From Spirochaetia bacterium (GTDB lineage Bacteria; Spirochaetota; Spirochaetia; Treponematales; Breznakiellaceae): a stretch of 8,618 nucleotides of DNA. This document shows, one piece after another, positions 1 through 5,992 of the stretch. The stretch's first letter is position 1; the number at the start of each line of letters is the position of its first letter. The stretch is taken from positions 1-8,618 of the forward strand of contig BNUW01000106.1 of the NCBI GenBank assembly GCA_025997655.1. The letters run 5' to 3'. The translations under genes and the position numbers were made by a program. The notes under the pieces were generated by a model. The model ran no database searches. It saw nothing but the letters and a program-made list of their open reading frames with translations, and had not been told where the DNA came from.

Positions 1-564
1 TTCATCAAACCATGCTTGGAGGTAATTTACACAGAAATTAACTACACTTTGAGCAAAAACGGGATCGGTATCGGTAAAACTGATGCTAAACACACCGCTC
101 TTTTCATCCGAAGAAGCAGCAAGTTTCTTTTTAAGTACATTCCTGCTATCGGCACGGAGAGATGTTGCTTTCCCAATTTTATATCGGGTAATTAGGTCAA
201 ATTCATCTATAACGGAATCAAGCATGCTGTTAGTACGAACAAGGTAGATGGCAAGATCACTGAAAGTCGAACCGGTACTAACACCGGCAAGACCTGCGAG
301 ACCGCCAAGACCGCTTCCACTAAGCATAGATGCCATGCCGCCGCCAGATGATGTGGAATCATTAATGAGCATGAGGGCGGTGGAGGTATACTCATTGGGG
401 AGCGGGGATGTTTCTGCGGGTAATTTGATAGAAACAACCGCAAATATAAGAACCCCAATTATGGCGATAATAGTGATGGCGATGATCATGATCTTTCGAT
501 GCCAGAGGATGGCAATGAGATCGATGAGGCCGATTTCGTCGTCTTTGTTTTTTTCTTCACTCAT
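1..564 (-). CDS. Wzz-type polysaccharide chain-length determinant, N-terminal part (runs off the left edge)
   Basis: This frame is open from the ATG at 564 to the window edge (188 codons), so the C-terminal part is outside. The protein starts MSEEKNKDDEIGLIDLIAIL. One hydrophobic segment lies at about residues 25-46, followed by a Pro-rich stretch (PAETSPLP, 49-56) and a Gly/Ser-rich loop at about 72-98. This layout is typical of the Wzz/polysaccharide co-polymerase family, inner-membrane proteins with a large periplasmic domain that set the length of O-antigen or exopolysaccharide chains with the Wzy polymerase. The second membrane helix and any tyrosine-kinase domain would lie beyond the edge. 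The sequence closely resembles treponemal Wzz-like proteins as I recall them. It follows the epimerase gene after 63 bases and has its own AGAAGGA ribosome site. Its G+C content is clearly higher than that of the genes to its right, suggesting it belongs to the conserved flank of the locus. Confidence 0.88.
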   Translation of the reverse strand, partial: MSEEKNKDDEIGLIDLIAILWHRKIMIIAITIIAIIGVLIFAVVSIKLPAETSPLPNEYTSTALMLINDSTSSGGGMASMLSGSGLGGLAGLAGVSTGSTFSDLAIYLVRTNSMLDSVIDEFDLITRYKIGKATSLRADSRNVLKKKLAASSDEKSGVFSISFTDTDPVFAQSVVNFCVNYLQAWFDE

Positions 565-568
565 ATAT

Positions 569-575
569 TCCTTCT
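569..575 (-). promoter_or_regulatory. Ribosome binding site of the wzz-like gene
   Basis: AGAAGGA lies four bases before the ATG at 564 on the minus strand. It fixes that ATG as the start and is one of the strongest Shine-Dalgarno matches in the window. The spacer 565-627 between the epimerase stop and this start shows no convincing promoter or terminator. Confidence 0.6.
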
Positions 576-627
576 ACTTATATAAACCGTTCAAAAAATG
601 ATTCCCAAGTTCCGCCGTTCTTCATTA

Positions 628-1531
628 CTATTCGAAAGATCGGATAGTTTTTATCAATCCTTCTCTAGCCGATACCGGGAGATAATCTATACCCAGAGCT
701 TTCTTTAGTTTTTCATTTGATACGATATAGTTCTCAGTTAGTTTATTTAACCGATCCTGGTTTAAAGGAAGATGAAGGATATTTCCTAATACCGCCACTC
801 CCTTTATCAATTCTTTATTTACCCTCCAAATATTGCACTTACGGGACCGCGTCTCACCTATTATTTTTATTATTTCGTTCGTTGATAATGCTTCGTCATC
901 CGCTATATTATAAATACCGGAAGCGATATCTTGCTCAAGTAACTCATGTATCAGATAGGTCAAATTATCAATGGAAGTAAATGAGCGCTTATTATCAAAA
1001 GCGCCAAGCGGCCAAGGAATACCTTTTCTTGCTACGTTATACAATAAATTTAGATTACCTTTATTACCCGGGCCATGAATCATACAAGGCCGAAGAATAT
1101 ATATCTGCTTATTTGAAATAGACATATTTGCGGAAGTGGTCTTGATATATTCCTCCGCCGCAAGTTTACTCTCACCGTAAGGGCCTCTTGGTGAAGGGAT
1201 TACATTTTCTGTCAATATAGTATCTATCGTATCAGCCGCTACTTTTACTGAACTGAAAAAGATAAATTTTTTCGCAGTTGATTGCAAAAACCAATCAAAT
1301 ATTTTTTTTTGTTAATCCGGTATTTATATCAAAATATACTTTTGATTCAGTTTTATTCTTCGTATCATGGGCTTTTCCTGCCAAATGAATAATGGCATCA
1401 ATTTGAGTCAAGCTATTTAAATCGTCAAAAGAATAAGAATGATTACTTAATTCATAAATAGTATAATTATGCAACGATTTTACAAGGTTAGTCCCAACAA
1501 AACCATGTATACCGGTAATAAGTATATTCAC
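628..1531 (-). pseudogene. NAD-dependent nucleotide-sugar epimerase/reductase, split by a +1 frameshift
   Basis: Two adjacent frames together make one extended-SDR protein. The 5' frame starts at a GTG (1531) two bases after the deacetylase stop and carries the Rossmann motif GIHGFVG (residues 7-13) and the HLAGKAHD segment; it ends in a TGA just after a run of nine A at 1302-1310. The 3' frame continues with FIFFSSVK and the active-site motif YGESK. Removing one A from the run joins them into 300 residues with Tyr118 and Lys122 as the catalytic pair and Ser93/Ser94 upstream, a normal family length. Relatives (WbpV-like or GalE-like UDP-sugar 4-epimerases or 4-ketoreductases) make the sugar for the first or later residues of surface glycans and often sit near the initiating transferase. 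The exact sugar cannot be read from sequence. The frameshift may be a homopolymer sequencing error, a true mutation, or a slippage switch. As written, the product is a 78-residue fragment. Confidence 0.85.
1302..1310 (-). repeat. A9 homopolymer at the epimerase frameshift
   Basis: Nine consecutive A on the coding (minus) strand sit exactly where the reading frame of the epimerase is lost. Eight A would read ACA AAA AAA ATA TTT and keep the frame; nine give ACA AAA AAA AAT ATT TGA. Runs of this length are prone to polymerase slippage, transcriptional slippage and sequencing error. Confidence 0.85.
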
Positions 1532-1533
1532 TA

Positions 1534-2382
1534 CTAATCCGCAATCTTAATTATTTTTGCTCTATCCCAATCTATTTGTTTATCAGCTTCCTGGATATTG
1601 ACGAATTCAAAATCGCTTAAATATTTTTGTAGTTTTCCAAATGAATCTTTTAATCCAACATAGGATTTAAATTTACGGATCATCGGCAATGATTTTATTA
1701 CCAGTTGATTGACATCAAAATCACGGGGACGAAAATATGTCATTAAATATGGAGCTTTTTTAGTCCATTTCTTAATTAACCAATACGGAAATAAACGAAA
1801 AAAACCACCTCCGGAAAACACAAGGTTTTTCCCCATAAATGAACGGATATTAATTGGAAATTCTTTTATTTTTTTTCCATTGGAAAGTTGAATGATCGCA
1901 GGTTCTGATTCCCCATAGTTTTTAAAACCACCGTAATCATGGGCCGCCGGAAAAACAGAACAATCGTATTGGAAACCTAAATCAGATAAAATATCAAATG
2001 CCCACGAATTATTCTCTGTAATTGAGAATCCCGGTGCCCTGTATGCGTTAATTTCTTCCCCGATTATATCCTCAATCAGGTATTTTGCCTTTTCAGTATC
2101 CGATTTAAAACCCTTCCTATCAAAACGAAAACTTAATTCATGTTGATAAGAATGACACCCAATATGATGCCCCTGTTTATGAATGTTTTTAATTACTTCC
2201 CGATGTTTTTCTGCGATCCAGCCTAAGCAGAAAAAAGTGGCCTTCTGTTAGCGTCCATCTAACTCAGCAAGGATACGATCAACACCTTCATAAATACGAA
2301 CTTCGTATTTATCCCAATTAAAGTCTTGAGTGATAAAATCACAGTTATACCATTCTTCTATGTCAAAGGTGAGGATATTCAT
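1534..2382 (-). pseudogene. NodB-type polysaccharide deacetylase, interrupted by one in-frame TAA
   Basis: A single frame of 283 codons runs from the ATG at 2382 to the TAG at 1534-1536, broken only by TAA at codon 45 (2248-2250). The protein begins MNILTFDIEEWYNCDF: TFDIEEW is the first NodB-homology motif, with Asp7 as the likely catalytic/metal residue. After the stop come KATFFCLGW, the zinc-binding HSYQH motif (His77, His81) and RAPGF (115-119). The C-terminal part (GGGFFRLFPYW, then YFRPRDFD) matches the tail usual in deacetylases of exopolysaccharide loci (DUF3473-like). The family removes N- or O-acetyl groups from polysaccharides. Both sides of the stop are in the same frame, so a base substitution (for example AAA or CAA to TAA) explains it, not an indel. 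The next ATG downstream is codon 183, after all catalytic motifs, so re-initiation could not give an active enzyme. The gene starts eight bases after the hydrolase stop and ends two bases before the epimerase start. Confidence 0.85.
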
Positions 2383-2390
2383 ATTATTCT

Positions 2391-2990
2391 TTAGTGTCCT
2401 GCATTAATTATCAAATCGTATTTTTTCTCTAGATCTAATATCTTTTTAAGTGATTCCTCTGCATCTTTCTTATTGCTTTTAGGAAAATTAGCTATAATCC
2501 TTATTCCCGGTATATACGAATCTCCGGTAAACAAATAATTATCAATTTTATAAGTCAAACAACTATTATCATGTCCAGGTGTCTCAAAAACTTCCATATT
2601 GATATTTTGCCCCAATTCAACCACATCAGATTCCCTTAATTGATATACATTTTCATACTCAAAGACAAATGTTCCAACAGTATCATGATACAAAGCACTA
2701 AAATAAAAAGACATATTCAACTTAGGGTTATAGAGACCTTTAATACCTTCCATTGATGTATATACTTTACATTCGGGGAAGGCTTTTTTAAGCCCGTTCA
2801 ACCCATAAATATGATCAAAATGAGTATGGGTCAAAAACACACCGGAAATTATTTTTTTGTTCTTTTCAGCCCAGGTAATAACGGTATCCACATCCCCGCA
2901 ATCAATAAGCCAAGCAGAATCGGAATCTGAAATAAATAAAATATACGTAATCGATGTTGCGATCGAATTGGTATGCTTATAGATATCCAT
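2391..2990 (-). CDS. Metallo-beta-lactamase-fold hydrolase
   Basis: The 199-residue product carries the metal-binding signature THTHFDH (His55, His57, Asp59, His60), then PGHD (His140), TGD (Asp157) and a terminal GH (His199). These are all the ligands expected of a two-metal glyoxalase II-like site. No signal peptide or membrane segment is visible, so it is probably cytoplasmic. The family hydrolyses thioesters, phosphodiesters and other esters. In a locus with its own carrier protein and ketoacyl synthases, a thioesterase role on acyl-ACP or acyl-CoA is possible, but that is inference from context. It is oddly short: the chain stops right at the last metal ligand, where relatives usually have some further residues. 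The ATG at 2990 lies five bases after the stop of the upstream ORF remnant, as in a normal operon. I see no strong ribosome site. Confidence 0.85.
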   Translation of the reverse strand: MDIYKHTNSIATSITYILFISDSDSAWLIDCGDVDTVITWAEKNKKIISGVFLTHTHFDHIYGLNGLKKAFPECKVYTSMEGIKGLYNPKLNMSFYFSALYHDTVGTFVFEYENVYQLRESDVVELGQNINMEVFETPGHDNSCLTYKIDNYLFTGDSYIPGIRIIANFPKSNKKDAEESLKKILDLEKKYDLIINAGH

Positions 2991-2995
2991 TTAGA

Positions 2996-3250
2996 TTATA
3001 TCAAATCGTAATTTGATAAATTCACATCCCAATTGTTGATATTACAGATATCATTCTCATCTATTGCCTCTTTCTTTATTATTTTATAGGTAAAATAAAA
3101 GTTTTTTCTGGATAACTTCTGTGGTAATTGTATCAGTCCATAGCATTTTAAAAGTAAATATCCAATATATAACAGGATATCAAACTCTTTATGATGCCTA
3201 TCAATAATATACTTAACAGCCCTACAAAAATTACTAGATGATTTTTCAAA
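2996..3250 (-). pseudogene. 3' remnant of an unrecognised gene (84 codons, no start codon)
   Basis: Minus-strand codons run open from about 3250 to a TAA at 2996-2998, five bases before the hydrolase start. The translation begins FEKSSSNFCRAVKYIIDRHH and ends NWDVNLSNYDLI. It contains no ATG or GTG, and its only TTG is the second-last codon, so it cannot start within itself. The frame remains open upstream for about 13 more codons into the GC-rich element at 3251-3344, but the base composition and amino-acid character change abruptly there, so that part is probably foreign. The tight spacing to the next gene and the sensible basic/aromatic-rich composition suggest the true C-terminus of a cytoplasmic protein cut by an insertion or deletion. 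I cannot assign a family; a glycosyltransferase or similar glycan enzyme would fit the locus, but nothing in the fragment proves it. Confidence 0.6.
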
Positions 3251-3344
3251 GGCGCTACTGCGCCGACTGGAGTTTTTCGTAGGTCAAGCCGCTACTGCGG
3301 CGCAGTTGTATAGCGTGTGTTAAGCGCAGTGCCGTCTTTGCCAA
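3251..3344. repeat. GC-rich, palindrome-rich intergenic element
   Basis: Ninety-odd bases with 52 G+C in 3251-3340 sit between two AT-rich coding stretches. On the plus strand it holds two near-identical hairpins, GGCGC-TACT-GCGCC (3251-3264) and GCCGC-TACT-GCGGC (3288-3301), and a longer-range pair ACTGCGCC/GGCGCAGT. It begins exactly where the ORF remnant loses its character and ends at the stop codon of the acyltransferase. On the minus strand one frame is open for 29 codons directly behind the acyltransferase TAA (3344 to the TAG at 3255-3257), with no good start. It looks like a dispersed structured repeat or the scar of a mobile element rather than a gene. It may also act as a weak mRNA-stabilising structure, since no clean U-run follows it on the minus strand. 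Confidence 0.55.
3319..3334 (+). repeat. Left copy of a 16-base motif flanking the acyltransferase gene
   Basis: GTTAAGCGCAGTGCCG on the plus strand, inside the GC-rich element. It matches GTTATGCGCAATGCCG on the minus strand at 4529-4544 in 14 of 16 positions. Similarity continues weakly inward (TTTGCC versus TTGGC) but not outward. Confidence 0.45.
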
Positions 3345-4427
3345 TTATTTTTTTAGAATATTCCTTAATTTTTTTTGTATTGGTTTATCAATAAATTTAT
3401 ATAAATATATACTTATTATTATAATTATTATAATAGTAAATGTTAATTTTAATAATTCTATTATAAAACTATTATTATTTCCAATTCTTGGGAATATAAT
3501 ACGGGAAATGAATGCAATGATATGGTAATGAAAGAGATACATTGCATAACTTGCCTCTCCTAATAATAATCCAAATTTGATTATTGTGTTTTTCTTATTT
3601 ATTTGTTTTTCCAACAGTAAAAATGATAACACTAATATAAAAGCCGGTATTCCATAATATATACTCCTATTATCAAAAAAACGTATCCAAATAACATCGC
3701 TTAATATTAAATACATTATACTCATTATTGAAATGATAGCAAAAAATATTGAAAACACAATTTTATATTTGATAATTTTATTTATTTTAGCATCAAGATA
3801 ATAGTAAATATAATATAACGCTAATCCATAAATAAATTCAAGGAATACGCCCTGAGTATGATAATAACTTAAAATGAATATATTCGGGTTAAATATATTT
3901 AAGATCACGATAAATAGAACCAAAATGGAACTACACACTATTGATATGTATTTTTTATTTTTCATAATAACAATACTTAACGCCATAGCAATATAAAAAA
4001 CCATTTCAAATCTTAATGTCCAACCCTGTCCCAAAATAGGGTAATTTAGTTTAAGTTTGTCCTCATATGGAATAAAAAACAATGATTTTATTGCTTTTGA
4101 AAATGTTAACACAGTACTATGTACTAATTGAGGAAAAATTATAGCGACAAATATTACTAAAAATGTTGCTATGAAATATAATGGTACAATTCTGAATAAT
4201 CTTTTTACGAAAAAATGGTCTGTATTTCCTAAAACAATATATGCCATTATAAAACCGCTAATGATAAAAAATATATCTACACCCCATCCACCAGTGTTTT
4301 TAATATTTAAACCACCTTCAGAAACACAATGAGTATAAACAACACCCAGTGCTGCTATAGCTCTTAATAATTGAATACTATTAAGCTGAGTGCTGAGTGC
4401 TGAGTGCTGAGTGCTGAGTGCTTTCAT
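3345..4427 (-). CDS. Acyltransferase family 3 (OafA/NodX-like) membrane O-acyltransferase
   Basis: The 360-residue product is strongly hydrophobic with about ten membrane segments. After a repeat-encoded N-terminus come the family hallmarks: SIQLLRAIAALGVVYTH (17-33, with Arg22 and His33), GVDIFFIISGF, and GWTLRFEMVFY. It ends with a basic tail, KPIQKKLRNILKK. These inner-membrane enzymes move acetyl or other short acyl groups to sugars of O-antigens or exopolysaccharides. Residues 3-14 (ALSTQHSALSTQ) are encoded by a seven-base tandem repeat and are not part of the family fold. I chose the ATG at 4427. A TTG at 4436, in the same frame, lies four bases from the AAGGAG ribosome site at 4441-4446 and may be used instead; the ATG is 13 bases away. 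G+C is very low (7/60 at 3361-3420), unlike its neighbours, which points to transfer. It starts 162 bases after the ligase gene, the largest gap in the window. Confidence 0.9.
   Translation of the reverse strand: MKALSTQHSALSTQLNSIQLLRAIAALGVVYTHCVSEGGLNIKNTGGWGVDIFFIISGFIMAYIVLGNTDHFFVKRLFRIVPLYFIATFLVIFVAIIFPQLVHSTVLTFSKAIKSLFFIPYEDKLKLNYPILGQGWTLRFEMVFYIAMALSIVIMKNKKYISIVCSSILVLFIVILNIFNPNIFILSYYHTQGVFLEFIYGLALYYIYYYLDAKINKIIKYKIVFSIFFAIISIMSIMYLILSDVIWIRFFDNRSIYYGIPAFILVLSFLLLEKQINKKNTIIKFGLLLGEASYAMYLFHYHIIAFISRIIFPRIGNNNSFIIELLKLTFTIIIIIIISIYLYKFIDKPIQKKLRNILKK
4385..4422 (-). repeat. Heptanucleotide tandem repeat (ACTCAGC)5 inside the acyltransferase start
   Basis: Five perfect copies of ACTCAGC plus a partial AGC follow three bases after the ATG codon on the minus strand. 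Because seven is not a multiple of three, each gain or loss of a copy shifts the frame. With five copies the ATG (4427) and TTG (4436) are in frame with the body of the protein. With four copies neither is, but the GTG at 4434, six bases from the AAGGAG site, comes into frame. With six copies no visible start works. Tandem repeats at the 5' end of glycan-modifying genes are a known phase-variation device in other bacteria. Confidence 0.9.
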
Positions 4428-4453
4428 TATACACAAAAATCTCCTTTTGTCAA
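4426..4453 (-). promoter_or_regulatory. Consensus-like sigma-70 promoter overlapping the acyltransferase start
   Basis: On the minus strand a perfect TTGACA (4448-4453) and a perfect TATAAT (4426-4431) are separated by 16 bases. The AAGGAG ribosome site (4441-4446) lies inside the spacer and the ATG at 4427 overlaps the -10 box. Transcripts started here would begin near 4419-4421, inside the heptamer tract, and would lack both the ribosome site and the ATG. So either the match is coincidental and the gene is served by read-through from upstream, or translation starts in another way. The combination in such a short space is unusual. Confidence 0.5.
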
Positions 4454-4455
4454 GT

Positions 4456-4466
4456 GGGTATTACCC
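4456..4466. promoter_or_regulatory. Small palindrome next to the -35 box
   Basis: GGGTA-T-TACCC is a perfect 11-base inverted repeat that begins three bases upstream of the -35 hexamer. Its G/C arms stand out in very AT-rich DNA. It could be an operator, but it is short and no known regulator was matched. Confidence 0.25.
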
Positions 4467-4528
4467 CATAATTTAATTTATTATATACTTCTAAATATTT
4501 TTTTATCAATATATTTTTGCCAACAACG

Positions 4529-4544
4529 CGGCATTGCGCATAAC
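4529..4544 (-). repeat. Right copy of the 16-base motif, inverted
   Basis: GTTATGCGCAATGCCG on the minus strand, in the gap between the ligase and the acyltransferase. With the copy at 3319-3334 it forms an imperfect inverted pair enclosing the acyltransferase gene and its promoter region. No transposase is present. Confidence 0.45.
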
Positions 4545-4557
4545 AGATCATTTACCA

Positions 4558-4587
4558 TTACTTGCGTTTTTTTACTACAAATTCCAT
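4558..4587 (-). pseudogene. Possible 5' stub of the gene that once followed the ligase
   Basis: An ATG at 4587 lies two bases after the ligase stop and opens a nine-residue frame (MEFVVKKRK) that ends at TAA 4558-4560. The spacing is what the rest of this operon shows. One reading is that this is the beginning, and 3250-2996 the end, of one gene split by the acyltransferase segment. The stub is too short to prove this, and no ribosome site is evident. Confidence 0.2.
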
Positions 4588-4589
4588 AT

Positions 4590-5981
4590 TTATTTAATCA
4601 GAGGGGATACTTTCCCTGACTCATTCCTTTCTATTTTATCAACCTTTGCAATCTCTATACACTGGTGAAACAGCTTCGTTTTTCTGGTAATAAAATCTAC
4701 TATTTCCTGCTGTTGTGAATCATCGGTTATCAAAATTTTTAATAACTCATCATTGCCGGTACAATAACAATCGGTACTAAAATTTGATTTTATCAAATAT
4801 TCAATCTCATCCAGGCTTATCCTAAATCCATATATTTTTAAAAATCGTTTCATTCTGCCCACTATAAAATAACATCCATCAGCATCCCGGTACACAATAT
4901 CACCGGTATAAAGTACACCCTTATTTTCGTCACCTTTTATCATATCTCCTGCGGTTAAGGCATAGCCCAAGGTAACATTGTCCCCTTTAAAAATCATCTG
5001 CCCTGTCACATTATTATCCGTAACAATCTTATCATTTTCATCTACAATTAATAGTTCGCCGTTCGGAATGGCCTTTCCAATACTACCATTCTTCTGCAAA
5101 GCCATTTCCGGCGGCAGAAACGCCATCCGTGCAGTTCCTTCAGTTTGGCCATAGGTTGCGATAAATTTTTTACCGGTTGATGCGGCATATTCCGCACATT
5201 CCTGAAATAATGTACTGCTTAACTTCCCGCCGCCTTGGGTAATAATTTTTAAATCAGGCAAATTCATTTTAAAAAATCGTAATTTTTGTAAAATTTCATA
5301 ACTGAATGGAACTCCGGTAAAACTGGTCCCTTTTTCCTGTTTGATAAAATCCCAGAACTTTTTATCGGTTAAATTAGATGTAATCAATAAAACGGTTGCC
5401 CCGGTATAGATATGGCTGGCAATGACCGATAACCCCATGGTATAGTGCATGGGAAGTATCGCTATTGCCCGCTCATCTTTGGTTAATTCAAATAATAAGG
5501 ATACATTTCTTGCATTAGCTTCAATGTTTTTATAACTATGCCTGACTAATTTAGGGCTTCCGGTTGAACCCGATGTAGGCAACAGCAATGACAGATCACT
5601 ATATAATTCATAACCTGGAAATCCTGTTTTTACTAATGAATAATCGTATTTGGTAAAAACAACAGGATATTTAAACTTACTTGACATCCTTGTGGGAATC
5701 CATAAATATTCAGGTTTATATATATCGAATAAATTAGTAAATAATTCCTTTTCAGTATTGCAGCTTAAAATAAGCGGTACAATTCTATCGGATAAAGCCG
5801 CAATATAACCCGCAAAAGAACCGATAGTATTCTCGGATAAAATAAAAATAAGTGTCCGCTTCCCGATGAACGAATAATATTCCGCGCAAAAATCACAGAG
5901 TTCTCCATAGGTTATGGATCTACCCTCATCATCTTTGGCGGCTAATACAGTTTTACTTTTTGTATCAATTTCAAGAAACAT
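4590..5981 (-). CDS. AMP-binding adenylate-forming ligase (acyl/amino-acid activating)
   Basis: The 463-residue protein has the full series of ANL-superfamily motifs: phosphate loop LPTSGSTGSPK (134-144), YGQTEG (277-282), YTGD (358-361, Asp361 for ribose), GRMKRFLKIYGFR (375-387, hinge and CoA/pantetheine region) and the catalytic lysine in NESGK (Lys457). It therefore should activate a carboxylic acid as an acyl-adenylate and pass it to a thiol, either CoA or the phosphopantetheine arm of the carrier protein encoded two genes upstream. No fused carrier or condensation domain is present. The substrate cannot be predicted. I chose the ATG at 5981 because GAGG stands six bases before it; an in-frame ATG at 5993, overlapping the reductase stop as TAATG, would add four residues and is also plausible. 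The gene is translationally coupled to the SDR gene. Family identification is secure, substrate unknown. Confidence 0.9.
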   Translation of the reverse strand: MFLEIDTKSKTVLAAKDDEGRSITYGELCDFCAEYYSFIGKRTLIFILSENTIGSFAGYIAALSDRIVPLILSCNTEKELFTNLFDIYKPEYLWIPTRMSSKFKYPVVFTKYDYSLVKTGFPGYELYSDLSLLLPTSGSTGSPKLVRHSYKNIEANARNVSLLFELTKDERAIAILPMHYTMGLSVIASHIYTGATVLLITSNLTDKKFWDFIKQEKGTSFTGVPFSYEILQKLRFFKMNLPDLKIITQGGGKLSSTLFQECAEYAASTGKKFIATYGQTEGTARMAFLPPEMALQKNGSIGKAIPNGELLIVDENDKIVTDNNVTGQMIFKGDNVTLGYALTAGDMIKGDENKGVLYTGDIVYRDADGCYFIVGRMKRFLKIYGFRISLDEIEYLIKSNFSTDCYCTGNDELLKILITDDSQQQEIVDFITRKTKLFHQCIEIAKVDKIERNESGKVSPLIK

Positions 5982-5987
5982 ACTATC

Positions 5988-5991
5988 CCTC
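5988..5991 (-). promoter_or_regulatory. Shine-Dalgarno site favouring the ligase start at 5981
   Basis: GAGG lies six bases before the ATG at 5981 on the minus strand and within the first codons of the longer alternative starting at 5993. It is the reason the shorter ligase product was preferred. The alternative ATG overlaps the SDR stop and would depend on coupling alone. Confidence 0.4.
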
Positions 5992-5992
5992 A

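Noticed and set aside
207..458. Minus-strand open frame of 83 codons within the wzz-like gene
   Set aside because: It lies in another frame on the same strand as wzz and has a low-complexity Pro/Leu-rich translation with no domain.
248..601. Plus-strand open frame of 117 codons opposite the wzz-like gene
   Set aside because: It is the antisense shadow of a well-supported Wzz-type frame, and its translation has no recognisable domain.
717..980. Plus-strand open frame opposite the epimerase
   Set aside because: The opposite strand carries conserved epimerase sequence; this frame has no ribosome site or family resemblance.
3251..3301. Rho-independent terminator after the acyltransferase
   Set aside because: The hairpins are GC-rich, but neither is followed by a proper U-run on the minus strand (only TTTGAAAAAT), so termination is not supported.
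3251..3344. Integron attC recombination site, prompted by GTTAAGC and AACA-type cores in a palindromic GC-rich stretch
   Set aside because: No matching pair of RYYYAAC and GTTRRRY ends at attC spacing could be found, and the two related motif copies are inverted rather than direct, unlike cassette arrays.
3255..3344. A 29-codon minus-strand ORF in the GC-rich element, directly in frame after the acyltransferase stop
   Set aside because: It has only a TTG as possible start and no ribosome site, and is better explained as a chance open frame in a structured repeat. Stop-codon read-through was considered but has no support.
4450..4551. A 33-codon ORF (ATG 4551 to TGA 4450-4452) before the acyltransferase
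   Set aside because: It lies across a repeat motif and the promoter region, has no ribosome site and no recognisable sequence; probably chance in AT-rich DNA.
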